Source: Rallus limicola
Lineage: Eukaryota > Chordata > Aves > Gruiformes > Rallidae
Assembly: GCA_022605955.1 (NCBI GenBank)
Contig: JAKCOZ010000003.1
Coordinates: 46,252,179-46,316,178, forward strand
DNA: 64,000 nt
Reading direction: 5' to 3'
Part shown: positions 39,901 to 54,900 of the stretch, piece after piece
How the letters are laid out: every line of letters begins with the position of its first letter
Position numbering within the stretch: position 1 is the stretch's first letter
Position numbers and translations under genes: made by a program
Notes under the pieces: model-generated
The model's database searches: none
Told to the model about the DNA's origin: nothing
The model's input: only the letters and a program-made list of their open reading frames with translations

Positions 39901-42900
39901 GAAGAGGGGCATTCTGTTTCGGTGTCAGTCTTTGGTTAAACTGCATTAAGTACACTTAACAGTTTGTAGTAACGCATGATTTAATTGTGCAGTTAATAGC
40001 TTTTCTAAATTGCAAAATCACTAAAAAGTTCAGAACCTTGGGAGAATGAAGTGATTAAAAACTGAGAAAGACCACTGGCATTCCAGGCTAGGAATTGCAA
40101 ATGGACTCTGTGCATTCCCCATCTGTGATTTGTGTAATCCAGTAGAGAAGTGAGTATTTCAGCATGAAAGAACACACAATTCTTTTTTACTTTATTCCAG
40201 GGATATAGTTTAGGGACATCTTCATAAAGTATTAACAGCTTAAATGAAGAAACTGCCAGATAATAAGTTGCATTAGCCTGTTTTTAAAGTCACTAAGTAA
40301 ATGAGCTAACATTTAACTGAGATTTTGCTTGAAATTACATTTAATATGGCATTAAAGTTGAGAATGTTCCTTCCATTTAGGGTAAACCACAATATGTGAA
40401 TACTACAATTTCCTCCAACCAGAGCTTCTCACATCCACAAGCTCAAAGTAAAATTTCACTGAACCTGAAGCATGAACACATACTATTTGCCCTCTCTACC
40501 AGCCCTAATTCCATCTTCTATTCAAAAGGATTGAAATATTTGTATTCTTAGGTTAGATATAACAGATTTTAAACCTACAGACTTCAGTTTCTCTCCTCAG
40601 ATTCATTAGGAAATACTCACAGCTTTTTTTGATTCCTGCGGCAGAATCTTTAGCACATAAGATTTTAGCTATCTTCCAGAACCTTAATATTTCTATAAAT
40701 TGCTCTCAGAGTTTTCTGTAAGTTATGTTTTGAAGGTAAGAAGAGTTTTGGGACTATTCACTAGTTATTGAATCTGACTGCAGTAACTAAACCAAAATCA
40801 GCAGTCCACTTGCAGTATCATGGGCAGTTCCCTTGGGAAAGCAAAATGGTAGAAAATGTATAAAACAGTTGCCTAGTTAAAGAATTGCTCATGTCTCCAA
40901 CAATGTGTGTAAAGATGCCTACCTAAAACCTTCCATGCCCTTCACAGATGGGTTTTAGAAAGTTACATCAGACCTTTGGGTTGCCAACCAGACCTCTCTC
41001 TTCCAATCTCACTTGTTAATAACCACACGCTGGCAGAAGTAACTACCCACCCCACAAGAGGAAGTTCTTGAATAAGATACAGGTATGTCAGTATAGTTAA
41101 AGCTTGACATAAAAATTGCCAGCGGTCTGAAAAAAAGGCACAATCTCATATGGTAAAAATATTGGAGAAAGTAAAGTGTAACCAATATAGGATGCAGTCT
41201 GACTGGAGAAAGGCCTTAGAAGGCACAATAACCAAGTTTGCCACAGAGATCTTCAGGTACTAACTGAATGAGCGTAAGTTATAACTTCTGCCTTATTAAG
41301 CCAAAGGGAATTGAAAAGTCAAAGAAAAAAAAAAGCAACTAGGTCATCCACTCCACAAATCATGGCTTCCTTTCAAATACTAATCTGCTGTCAAAGTATA
41401 TTCACACTTTCTTAGGTAGGCTGCCATTATAACCAGTTGCGTGATAAGGACTTATGCCACTATGAATGAATGGGACCTAGCAATGAGATGCTCTGAGAGG
41501 CAGGTAAAAGTAGGGCAGTATTTCCAGTACCTAAGTGTAAATATCTAGTGCCATTTTATAGTCCCTCAAGTTTGAGAAATATCTGCGTGGGTCGGACAGA
41601 TCCAGGTACGTAGCCCATGGGAGATTTTAGAAACTTAATTTATCCTTTCTTTCACACAATATAAAAAGATTCTGGCAAGGGAGTAGAGGTCTGGAATATG
41701 ACCTGGATTCTACCAGTACAGAATCTGTAAGGAGGCTTCCTAAAGAAAGTGGTAAGACTAGAAGGTATATGTGCATTAGTTCCTCTAAATTAAGTCAATT
41801 TAGACTAAACACTTTTAGTCCAAATTCAGCAAATACAGAATACATTGTTTAGGAAGTGTAATATATAAATTATAATATATAACCTCCATTAGTTATATAG
41901 AACATTCATACAAAATAACCACAGTAACAAACATTGCATTCTGTCACTCCACTAGGCACCAAACATGTTGCTCCTAACACATACCAAGAAGTAGACAAAC
42001 ATTTTCAGTTAAGTGAACCATGATGGAATGATGAACCAATAAAGATCGCAAGATCATCAAGATATTACTCTGGTATTTTTGAGTATTTTAATTTTTACTT
42101 CAATTATAACCATAGTCTATTCATTTCCACTGGGATAGAGAGGTCAGTAAGAAAACCTGATGTGTTGGTTGGGTTTGTAGAACTATGCAAATATGAAGCC
42201 ATTGGAACCCATCTGGACTCCCTACAGTGCCCGCTTCTGAGGATCATTTTTCAGATTACAACTCTATTCAAATGAGTCTGCTGGAATTATACTGAAAATG
42301 TAATATATTAATAGCTATATAAAAGATATCATATAATTGCAATAAATTATACACTGGTACTTTAGTTTTAGGTTTTAGACTAAAGCTATCATGTTCTGGT
42401 GAAATGAGATTTCATGGTTCCTTGCACACAATTATATTTGTGGGCCTTTTAAGTTTATTTCTCTAAAGAGATAAACATGCTTTCAGCTAATAGAAATTGA
42501 AGTGAGTATTAATGGAAACGGTAGTTGTGACAAACTGAAGAAATATTTGGGTCACACCATGAATTGTATTTTCTGATTCTAACTCACGTTCTGTAACACT
42601 CATATTGGGCTAACAGCCACATGATGTTGAAAGCCAATCTATTTTTTCAAATGCAAACATCTGCCAGGAAATGATACAGTCCGTGAAAAGGTTTACAATG
42701 TGAGCGCCACTGAAATTTCTTACCAGGCTTTATATTAAGTCAATAGTCAATACAGTCTCAACCATCTATTAATACAAAAAAGCCAAGAGACAAACAAAAG
42801 AGGCAAGTTGAGAATCCATGATCTCCAAACGCAGGAAAAGAATGGATAAAGAAGTTTTCAAAAAAGAAAACTTCTTCCTTCCTGCCATCACTGTCCCCCT

Positions 42901-45900
42901 ACAAGTAGCAACTCTTCCCTGTTTTCAGAGCACTGACCATAAGCAGTATATAGCACTTGGGAATAATTGTTTTCCCAAAGATTTTATCTCACTAAAGATT
43001 TATCTCACCAAAGATTTTATCTTCACTAAAAAGGCTCTGAATTTTCTTTTATCTCCAGGTTGTTTCAAAGAGGTTCAATATTCACAGAAAAAAGGAGTAC
43101 AAATTCTAAGTATTTTGTAAGAGCTCAAGATTGGTGTTAAGGTCTAAAGATCAGTGGCATGGTTCCATGACTTAAATCATTTGAGTTTAGTACAATCCAA
43201 ACCCAGATCTCATGACAATTACTCATTACCAGTAAGAAAGGACTGCATCAGAATGTGACAACAGGTCAAAGCTGGGAGAAACAAGATTCAAATTCAGTGA
43301 GGTTATCAACAATATCTATTCTTTGACTTCAAAACACTGGCTTTAGTCTCAGTTCAGTTCCAACAAACAAGACCACTGCACAAAATCCTTCAGTATCTTC
43401 TTGGTACTCAGCAGTTTACTGACTATGATGTTTTAACATCCCTGTGAACCTAGGGCAAGTGTGAAACATAATTTTGTAAAAAGATTCATCTTCCAAGCCA
43501 GCTTATCTTGTGGTACCAACGGCCTCTGGAGTTGTTTCATACTCCTAAAAACATTTTCCCACTTCTTTAGAAAAGCTAAATTTTAATGTCTAAGGAATCC
43601 ACAACAAAATTCTGCTAGTTTGGGAAGATTTTACAGATAATTCAAAAAGATTCTCTCTATAAAAATCTTCCAAGTGAACTTGATACAAAGACTCACAGAA
43701 TTGTAGGGGTTGGAAGGGACCTCCAGAGATGATTGAGATCAACCCCCCTGCCAAAGCAGGTTCCTTAGGACACATCACACAGGTAGGCATCCAGATGGGT
43801 CTTGAATATCTCCAGAGAAGGAGACTCCACAGCCCCCTAGGCAGCCTGTGCCAGGGCTCTGCCACCCTCACTGCGAAAAAGTTCTTCCATGTATTGGGTG
43901 AGGAACTTCCTGTGCTCCAACTTGAGGCCATTGTCCCTGGTCCTGTCCCCACAGACAGGACATTTCACTCTGTCTCCCATACTTCAGATATTTACAAACA
44001 TTAATAAGATCCCCTCTCAATCTTCTTTTCTCAAGTCTGAACAGCCCCAGCTCACTGAGCCTTTCCTCACAGGGCAGATGCTCCAGGCCCTTAAGGATCT
44101 CTGTAGCCCTTCTCTGGACTCTCTCCAGGAGATCCCTGTCTTTTTTGTACCAGGGAGCCCAGAACTGGACACAATACCGCAGGTGGGGCCTGACCAGGGC
44201 AGAGTAGGGGGGGAGGATCACCTCCTTTGACCTGCTGGCCACGCTCCTTTTAATGTGCCCCAGGATCCCATTGGCCTTCTTGGCCACCAGGGCAAAAGAT
44301 ACCTACTCAAGCTTGAGATTTAGACTGTGGCAAGTAAAATTGAACATTGAGGCATTTTCAGTCACAACATTGCTGTTAACTTCCAGCATATATATAAGTT
44401 ACATGTTAAGCAATATATAAAGTTTCATATGCAGTTTGCTGCATCTTTTTCTCTCATATATATTCTAAGACTATACCCATGTATATGCTAATTTATACAA
44501 TACCCATTAATCCCAGTGAAGATATACATGTTTACTACATTATTTTAAAAATCCCAAATCACCTCATATAACTATGTAAACTCATTTGTTTTATGAAACT
44601 CTTCAAAAGCTCTTCAATACAGATTTCAATACAATCTCAAAAGTGTAATGAGTTAGAAGACTTAGAACAAAACTTTTCTAAAAAACCCTAACACCCCCCC
44701 CCCCCAAAAAAAAAAAAAAAAAAAGAATAACAGAATTCCAGAACATTCTTCATAAAGCCTGTTCTCATAAAAGTTTTATACTGCTGCTCTGAGACAAGAG
44801 CATTGCACAGGTGGAAGTACAGGTTTGAGGACCACTGAACATTAAATCTTTCCCAATATATCACAATTACAGGAACATCTGTGCTAAGTAACTTCTTACT
44901 GAACTAATGTGAAAACTCAAGAAGTGTTCAAAAGCTCATTCTCATTTCTTTAAGTAGCAGCAACTATGCCTAGGACTGCTGTGCAAAAACAGAGGCTAAG
45001 AGTTAAATATATGGCAGTAATTAACATCTTTCTGCAACAACCCCAAATTCCCAATTATTGGTGTAACAAAGTCTCACGATACTTGCAGCTAGAATTAAAA
45101 CAATCCATTATGATTTTTAGATCACTTTCATTTATTCCAGAGAGCTTCATTCTCCTCAAAATGGAAATGAGGCATAAAATAGCTCTTACCACAAAGCCAC
45201 CCTCATTTCAACAGTGTGTGGAGAAGGTACAATAATGAGAGTGCATAGACAGATAGATTGCAAAGCAAACAATAGAAAAAGTGTTTAGTGCATAAGAAAA
45301 CAGCAAGAACAAAATACAAGAACAAGAAGGGATAAAATAAACATTGCAAAAATAAAACAGAAAGGGAACAAAGGTTAAGGGATAAATAAAAGGGAAAATA
45401 TACCATCTGCTTCTGGTTAAAAGTTCTCCCTTTTATTCCTCCTCCAGTCCAAAAATTAAAGTAGAATTTGGAACTTGCATTCAGAAGTTTGGTGCTTGAG
45501 CAGTTTTAAAGCTTTTTATGATGTTTAAAGTTTAATCTCAGTTTAAGTATCTCAATGTGTTGTATAAGCTGTCCCATCAAGATAGCAAGCACTTAAATAG
45601 CAGGGAAGGATTCCTCCCTAGGGCTGCACAGTAAGTGAACCATGAAGAAAATCGGGTAATTGTGACTTTGGGGCTGCAGACAAGCAAAGTCTGAGCAAGA
45701 AATGGAGGATTGGGGATCTCACAGATCTTCAGCCTGTACAGAACTGTATTGGTTCACAATATCCCTCCCTTTCTAGTGTTTCTAATATACCCCTTAATTA
45801 CACCAAATCATAAACACTTACACCTTAACACCGTTCAATTCCTGTCTCTCTGGAAAAAATTTAGATCATTTTAAAAGTCAAGTCAAAAAGAACACAGGGA

Positions 45901-48900
45901 TCTTCCCCCATTTCCCACACATGCAAACACACTCTTACTATGATTATTAAATTCCTGTTTATGTGACTTTAGGATTCTTTACAGTTACTAAAATGTTTAT
46001 TCAACCTTTAAAACATATTTGGAACACAGCCCTCACTCTAGATTTTAGTTAAGGAACTCTGAATTTTAAAGACACAAAATGACCTGAGATCTTACAAGAA
46101 TGCTAACTGTACCTGTATTTAAGATAGGCTGTCTGAAAGATGGAAGCCTGCTATGCTCACCAGAATAGCTGTCTTACTAATGTAAGCATGATCGGTAGAA
46201 GTTAAAATACTGTAGTACAAGATTATTGTTCTTCATCCTAATGCACAAGTAGGCAAAGGTGCTGCAAGAAGCTTAAAAGAAATAAAGTCTGCTGATTTGC
46301 TTCAGTAATACTCTTACACCACCAACTGCTAGTATATTTATTCTGATGGTACAAACCAGGACAGAAAAGCATGTGCTGCCACCATTCAGGCCTAAGTTAC
46401 CCCCCGTCTTCTTGTCTGGCATTTTTTCAACCATAAACTGGAACAAACTTACGAATACACTGTCAAAGAGACAGATGACCCAAGATAAGATTTTCTTTTC
46501 ATATTTACTCTTCCCCTTGGTCCTTTTAGAGATATACCATAACCAATCAAGAATTCTACCTGATGCTACAAACAGAAGAAATGTACAGGCTCAGACTGAA
46601 GAGACTAAAGATTCCTTAGAGCAGAGATGTGACCTCACATAGGTCTAACCCCAAGGAAAAATTAACTGAGCATTTACTTCTGCAAAGAGGAACTAAGTAA
46701 GTTTATTTTGCCACTCTTCTAATTTTTCCAGATAAAATAATGGTATTACTGAACAGAGAATAATATCCTGCAGATGGATGCCCAGACCAGAATTTATGAA
46801 TACTCTGGCATTGATGAAGGCCCCAAAGTATTCTAAGTCAGCATTCATTTCATATTGCTCACACAACTTTTTATGATTAAGTATCACTGAAGTGGCTAAA
46901 ATTCAAGACGGAATCTTTGCTAGCACACTGACTGATGGAGCTCTAGTACATCTGATATTTAAATTAAAAATGATTAGCCATTAAGACAGTTGATATTTAG
47001 ACTTCTGCAAAAATATTTCACTGTTTCTCTCCAATTAATTTTGATCTCCAAGTCAATGATCTAGACAGAGATAAAAACAATTTTAACAACTTATTTGTAA
47101 CAGATGGCTAGAATGCCTCTTACTCTATGTATAAATAATAAATCCCCCCTCATCCTGAATCAAGAAGATAAGAATACAGCATTTCTGGTTGAATTTATGG
47201 GAAAAGCAGGGGCTGTTTACTTAATTTGAGTTGATACACATGTCATAGAAAACTTACCTACACAGATTCGACCCACTGCTGCTATTCTACTGCAAGTCTG
47301 TCAAGGGATGAGCAGAATCATTGCAGTTCACTTTGCTGCAAAGATAAAACTCTTCTGCCAGCACTAAGTGCTTGGCAGACACAAAGCAAACCAAATCAGG
47401 AAATTCATGTGGCTGAAATATAACCCTTCCTGTCCTTTCACTAATTCTTCTGCTGCATTAGTTCTTTTATCCAGATCTCCTTAGAAACACTATCCCTAAC
47501 ACAAGTGAAGGGAGGGAGAAGATGGAGTGAAGGTAGAAAGACATTAAATTCAATGACAGAAGAGACGATTATACAGTGATCATGAAAATAGCCTCTGATT
47601 ACATCCATAATGACGAGAAAGCTTTGTTTAGAATTTTAAGTAAGCAACAACTTTCCACAATCAACCTGAAGCCATTAGGTTACAAATCTGTGCTCTAAAT
47701 TATCCTGATCTTATTAAGTCAATACAGCTGGTAGGGAAATATAAAGCTGATATTACAGTAAAATAGAGCCCAGTCCATTTTATGGACCAAATGCTTCACC
47801 AAATAGCTTCCAGTAAGTGAATCTGGAATGAAACATTAAGCCCTCCTCATGTATACCTAAAAGAACCTAGCCAGAGAGTCATAAAAAAGGGCAACAGTAA
47901 CTGAATCCAGAATCCTCCCCTTCAGACTAAGGATTCTTACAGGTATACTATGAATGGAAGTGGTAAGTAGCATAACACATGACTTCACTGTACACTAGTT
48001 CTTCTAAATTTAATCTTTTGATCTCATCAGCCAAATCAAGCTCAAGTAAATCTACTGATCTATGTAGTTTCACACTTGTATCTGAAGAGAACAGCTTAAT
48101 GGAAGCTGAAAGTGAGAAAACTCCTTTTGATCTCGGGGGAAAAAAATCATTGGCTTCATAATCTTTTAGGGCTGGAGAAGAAAAATAAAAAAATAGAAAA
48201 TAAAAAAAATGACATAAAAAAAATCAGCAAAACTATCACTTGGTAGAGCCACACAGGACAAGTACCTAGAATGACACTTCATTAAGGTCTGCAATGTTGT
48301 AATACATAACATATCCTGATTAATTTTATCCTAAAAGATTAAATCCTATTCTCATTATGTCTTAAATGTGTTCAACTATTTATGACTCATTATTCATCTT
48401 CTTATTGCATAACAAAATAATAAAACTTCTAAATCCTCTACTGAGAGGCTTAGAAGAGGCAAGGTGTAGTCAGCTTGATTCATTATTAAATGAATTATTT
48501 ACATACAGAATATTTTTAAAGTACTTAAGCTTGTTTCATTTTTATCACTTTGTCTAGATAATTCACCTAGTTAACAGGAGGCTATCAACCTAAATACACC
48601 TCTTCCTCCTCTTGTTCTCAGCCTCTCAGTATGGCTTCAGAAGTTTTATTATGCAATCCTGCAATGAACTAGTGGAACTGTTTCAGAAAATGCCTTAGAG
48701 AGTTACAAGTTCCACAAAAGTTAAGGATAACCACTATTCCTTGCATGGTGTGCTTGAAGCTTTATAATTTTAAACTACAGTTCACTCAATGTGCACTCCA
48801 TCACAGGGAACAAAAAACTAAACATGTAAAGGAGTACCAGGCACTGTTGAGCCATCTTTAGTAACCACAAGACCCTGCACTTCATCACACGTAACCATGA

Positions 48901-51900
48901 CCTTTATGGAATACACTACAAATTCATAACTATAATATACTAAGAAAACACTACAAGATGGTAAGAAATTTTAAAGCATTTAACAACAGACTAGAGATCA
49001 AAGAGCAACTGAGATCAGAAAGGACTTCAATATTTTATCAGAGCTAGCAATCAAACACTATTTTCAGTGTGTTTCTTCCCACAATTCCTTGAGAGCCAGG
49101 CTACTTTCCATGATTCACAGTTTTATGTATATATACGTTTAAAGACTTCATATTCTTGTACCAAAGGTCCTTATTCTTTTAGATCATATTCTTCAGGCTT
49201 AACATCTGGTCCTCCCCATTAGTTGTATCACATTCTGAGCACTTTAAATTGAGCAATAGTTGAATAATTAATTCTAAAAATGTAAGCTTGAGGCATGTTC
49301 CTAGTACATACTCATTTATAAGTAACTTTGTAATGACTGAAGCCCATGATCGATCTGAATTCACTTTTTTCCCAGTTTTACTGAAAACCAGCAAAGTTTA
49401 TTTCTGTAACCTGCAAATGTCTGAAACAAAAGCTGTCAAGCCCCAAGAGTCACTGTATTGTTTCTGCAAGACTGCTCTTTGCTCTCTACAATGATTGTTG
49501 AAACTTTTCGCCAAGTCAGCTGCTTGTAGAAGACAACCTCCCAGATGGCATAAACTTTCAGTGGTGGATCTAGATACCAGGACAGCTGAAGCAGTCACTA
49601 CCTCCTGTGATCACAGAATCACAGAACTACAGCGGTTGAAAGGGACCTCAAGAGATCATAGGGTCCAACCCCCCTGCCAAACCAGGTGGATCCTCATCTC
49701 CCTGCAGAAGCAGGGAAGTCTGAACAGCTTGAAAATCAGAACTGCTAGACTGCAACTCAATGCATTCATGCAAACCAACAGCAACTTTTATTTTACACAT
49801 CCTCATGTACGAGACCGCCAGCTGTAATGGTTCAGGAGCTTTTGCAAACATTACTTGGCAGTTGCAACTAACTCCTGTAACATCATTTAAGCTGGGATGC
49901 ATTACACTGTTGTCTGCTATTATACATGTTGCTTCCCAGAAAAGTGTTGAAATTATTCTTCCCAGTTAGTCCTCCGCAGGTATTTTCACTCCAGAATCCA
50001 AGTGTCTTGCTCATTCCAGTTAACACAAGAAAACTGAACACACTTCATATAGATAAAGGGCTATTCCAGAACGGTTCACGTGTAATTACTTCAAAATCAC
50101 CCTCTGAGTATTTCAAGACAAACAGGATAAACCAAGGACATTCCTCCTCACAGCATTCATGATGAGAATTAACAATTCTACCCTTCAGAGAAGCTAAAAG
50201 TAGGAATGTAAAACTAAGCATTCTGGGTTAATGGAAAATTTGATTAATCTGCAACAATTTTAAGCATATTAGCCAAAACAGATTTTTCTCTATATTCAAA
50301 ATTTTTCTTAAAGCTTCTAAATGCACAAGAAATCAGTTCAAGTTGGTACACAAAATGTCACACCATTACACGTTGGGAATGAGCTAAACTTGAACAAAAG
50401 CATATGTTTCTCAAAAAAGTAAAGTAAATTTTAGTAAAAAATGCAAATATGCATTTTAGCAGACTTGAATTTATTAATCTGATAGGTTTAATTTCCATTT
50501 TCCTGCATCAGCTTTATTTATAAAGTGTCGTGCCCTATAAATATGCTGTTATTTTCTATAGTCAAGCACCCTCTTAACAAATCTTCTCATTAATATGTAA
50601 ATTTAAAGTCAATCGGTCTTCTCCCTGACAGCGCCATGAATTCCTAGTGCACTGTATAATCGGCTTTGACTTGGCATCCACTATTTATCATCAAAGATGT
50701 CAGTTAGAAAAATTATGGAAAATGCACTGCAATTGATATGACTGCAATCTACTTTGTCAACACTTAATTGTTCCTCAAATCATACATTTACATATAAACA
50801 GCCTAAGTACTGATCCATAATGATGCAAATAAACTAAATTAAAAATCTCTTCTACTGCACAAGATGCCCTGTTGTATGATGAGTTCATTTAAGAACCTAT
50901 TGACAAAGGCATGCATTTCAAATAGCCTCAGAAAAAAATTCTGCTAATTTAATTGCTGAGTAGGTAGACAAACTAAATTTTGCACTGAAGCTCATGAAAG
51001 TGGAAACAAAGTGTTATTAATACTATACCACTGACGACCAATTGTAGGTTGACACAGGCAGTATTGTTACACAGACCTTCTACATTCCTAGAGCAGAAGC
51101 CACAGTAACAACTGTCATCCATCTGGCTTCAGTGAAGAAAATCACATTAGAATCCTATCAAGACCTTCAGCCTTTCAATCCAAGATAGGAGATCATCTTC
51201 CTCTTCTACCATTCCTTTGTCCAAGCACAGACTAAAACTGGCCTGAAGAAACTGCAGAACTGTGGCTTTAGGCAAAACAAATTACTAACTCTGATGCTTA
51301 CTAAAAGTCAGAGAGAAGAATGCAAGTTACTTTCGTCCACTAAGCAACATGTATTATACACTCTGCCTCAAGGGCATTAGAAAGAGGTATTACTTAAGTA
51401 TCTCATTATCTAAAAGCCCTTTCCTCATTTTAAGCAATTTTTCTGGAAAGACATGTCCTTACAAAAAATGTAGTTTTTCCCTGAAATGAAAAAGGGAATC
51501 CCACGACCCAACTGGTACTACAAAAGCTTGATTCTACTTCAGACATTTTTGCTATGTTTTTAGTTTTCTAATCAATGTAGTCTCTGCTAATTTAAGAAGT
51601 GAATATAACTGTAGATAAATTAGACTGAAATTAACTGTTTCTCCAAATACATCTGCTTCTAATTATTTTCAAATAATAAATTACACATGTATTAACATAG
51701 AATGTCACTGCATTTTAGCCTGATTCCAAGGCAAAAGGTATTAAAAGACAAGAGTTTGAAAGATGTCAGTGATGGCTGGTGTCATTCTGTATTTCAAAGC
51801 TGAAAAAAAACCTTTAAATGAATTGTTAATACACAGCATTGAAATAACAATGCCTGAACAGAAGTGTTACAACACATTAGCTGAACTATGGCAGAAGCAC

Positions 51901-54900
51901 TTCAGTCTAAAGGAACACAGTGAAATGGGAAAAAAAATTTAAAACCTAACTAGGAAACTTATCTCTAAGGTTCTGGGATCACCTCATACTCATTACAAGT
52001 AGGTACCCCAGGCATCCATTTATGCTACTGTACAAAGTTCATCTCCAACTACGGCTGTTAAACAGTATACATAACAATGAACAAATACATTTTTAAACAT
52101 GATTCAGTTTCAAACTGAATGGTAAAGCTTAGCTATAGAAGCACCCCCAAGCCTGTAATAAATACAAACAACCATAGCTATGGAACAATTTCATACAGTT
52201 CATTGGGAAGTACTTTGCCTTTTAATTAAAACTGTTATTCAGAGTTAAAGCCCTACTAAAACCATTCTGAACAGTATCAATTTCCTCAGCTGTCTACATT
52301 TTTTGTGTCAGAAGTGACAGGATTTGCATTTTGAATTTCCCCTACAGTAAGTTTTATAAATGAATATTCTCATATTTACAGAATATAAATGAATACTGTG
52401 ATACTGGGTATTCATACCTATAAAGCAAACAGAGTCTAATCCAGTTTCAGGACAGAATGGCAAACCTTTCTAGCTCTGAGTCACATAAAAGTTCCTAGGG
52501 CAATGAGCCATGTTCCCCAAAGAACCACAGAAAAAGGATGCTCTCTACTGCCCATGGGATGTGGCCGGGATAAATCAGAACAGGTTCTATAGTCTATGCC
52601 CTGAAGTAGGGTGGGTACTTTGTGTTAGTGGAGCCTTAGAGAACTAAGACTTAGGCATTTTATTTCTATTTACACCTACATAAAAGTGCACCTTAAAAGA
52701 CTAAGTATATCCAACAATGGAAATAATTTAGAATGCAAGCACACAACAGTAATTTAAAGAGTTGCAAACTTACCTTCCATGGACTCACAAACTGTGTACG
52801 TGCGTATCGAGTTAACATGTGGATTATAACAACTTGACCCCACTCTTCCACGTCAACCAACAAGTTACAGAGCTTTCGGTAGTTCTTATGAATCAGATCA
52901 ATTCTTTCTGGACACACTTCCTCAAATGCCATCACAACGCTCCCAGCTACCAGCTAGAAGGCAAAATACAAACAAGGAGATCAGTGATCCTTCCTACAGT
53001 TCATCCACAAGTGAGAATCAGAATTAATACTAGCAATTCTCAGCAATTTCAATTGTTTCTATTCAGGGAAAAGAAATAACAAAACAACAAAAAAAAACCA
53101 CATAACCCCACAGAAATGGTATCTTACTTAGAAGAGAATGAGGGAAAGTTTATTAGAATGGAGAAAACATTTGCGGTTTCTATTACACACATAAATCTTA
53201 GCTTCCAGTCCTGAAGACACAGTGCAACGTAAGCATAATTTTTCTTTTTTTTACAGTTCTAGTTTCCAAATAAATTATCAGAGAACTTGCAATTAACTCA
53301 GAAAGAACAGAAAACAAGATGTATAACAGAGCGATAGGCCGAACAAGAGCTGTTGGAATTCTCTTATCAACACTGGTGTAATCACACTAAAGAGGAACTG
53401 GGGTAACATTCCCAGCACTACTGGGATCCAAACGTCTTTCTTGATAGGGCCAAATTAGCTGTCATGAAATTTTATATTTAGAATTTCATTAATACCCTCT
53501 GCATAAAAAAAGCATGAATATCAGCAACAAGATACAGAAATATATTAACACTTTTCCTCAAAGAACACTAACAGAATTTCTGCATGCTGTTTAGTACTTC
53601 CTAACCAGTTCCAAATCTGCAGGAATGGATCATTTATTCCCTGCTATGTCCTCACACCATTTTTTTTTGTCTCCATAAGAAATAAATCTTTATACATCTT
53701 TATGGCCTCATACTGCCATAATTATAAGAACAGCTTTGATCTCATGAGAAAATGGAATAGATTCTCAACATTTTAACACCTCCGGGCTTACTGAAACCTC
53801 ATGATAGCGTATTTTCTTTTAAAAATAAAGGAAACATATTTGGGGCATCCTGTCAAAATTCCAGCAGCAGGTTACTCTGTGGGAAAGCCTCAAAAGCTGA
53901 CCATGCACTATAAGGACATGTCATTACGTGCCTAGAATTACTGTTCTTTCTCATCTAATTGCTTTAATTAAGATTTGTTTTGTGTCAGAGTACATGTTAA
54001 GTCAAATAACTAAAATGATGAGACTTTATATGAACCAGCTGATATGTATGCAGTTAGCATGCATGCAGTATAGCCTTCTGGCAGCAAATTAATGTCATAT
54101 TCTATCCGAGCACTGGGGATCTGCATTTCAACCTCTAAAATTTCCCCAATGACTTAAAGTAAGCAATTAAATAGAAGTACAGTTTATTGAAATGGTACTT
54201 TTTGAGAAATATTAAATACAATGATATTCATATGTTACATTTTTCTCCCTGCATTTGGCTGACATTTGGTTTATTAGTATGCGCCCAACATTACAATTGA
54301 AAGAAAACAGCTCAGAATATAGTCTTGCTATTATGCTAAACAAGTTTCAGGCTCTGTGGGGATTTTATGAATTACCAATAAGAATAAACGTGAAGTCGCA
54401 TTTATTGTCTCCAGCCCCATCCACATACTGGTACCCGCTGGTCCCAGCAAGTATACAACTCATTCGAGGGAGCAAAATTTGATTATTTGATAGAGCTGCA
54501 TAAAGCACACTTTACCGCTAAAATAATTTGCTGGTTTTTGCTGTATCACAAAAACAATAGCTCTTTTCCTTTTACATTGCTGTACTAAACTATTTTCTTA
54601 ATAACATAGTATATGCGACTCCATAATTAAAAAATGCTGCAAGTTGCTGCTTAGGTGCGGATTCAAAGCTCAGAAGACAGTGGTTAACTCGAGGCAAATC
54701 ACTGTCAGTTGTGAGCAGGTGTTCAATTAGACCGGGTAAGGTGAGGATGGAAGAGAGAACGGGTGGGAGGAGTTGTATGTTAGATCTCACTTGCAGGAAA
54801 GTAATTTTATCAGGATGCAAAACTTTAGTTCAAAGTGCTTAAGGCCAGCTTGCGTGATGGACTTTTAGAATAAAACTTTTAGAATAAAGATATGACATTT

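Larger units (their letters stand above)
36605..52773 (-). other. AP3B1 intron W2-W3 (16 kb)
   Basis: The largest intron in the window. It holds CR1 pieces at 38050-39330, 43690-44300 and 49606-49715, a minisatellite-like repeat at 42976-43029, a C-A tract at 44694-44724, an exon-like open frame at 47941-48171 and a candidate regulatory element at 50430-50830. Stretches 39330-42975, 44725-47940 and 50831-52773 show nothing that I can name. Confidence 0.75.

Noticed and set aside
41640..41830. Segment resembling an old LINE 3' UTR (AAGGAGGCTTCCTAAAGAAAG)
   Set aside because: Too short and too diverged to support a call by eye.
43868..44287. 139-codon minus-strand frame with clear homology to reverse transcriptase C-termini
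   Set aside because: Not a host gene; it is the ORF2 end of a truncated CR1 and is annotated as such.
47947..47966. Apparent plus-strand micro-exon between ttcttacag and gtaagt
   Set aside because: Only about 20 nt, on the strand opposite the gene, with no coding meaning; probably coincidence.
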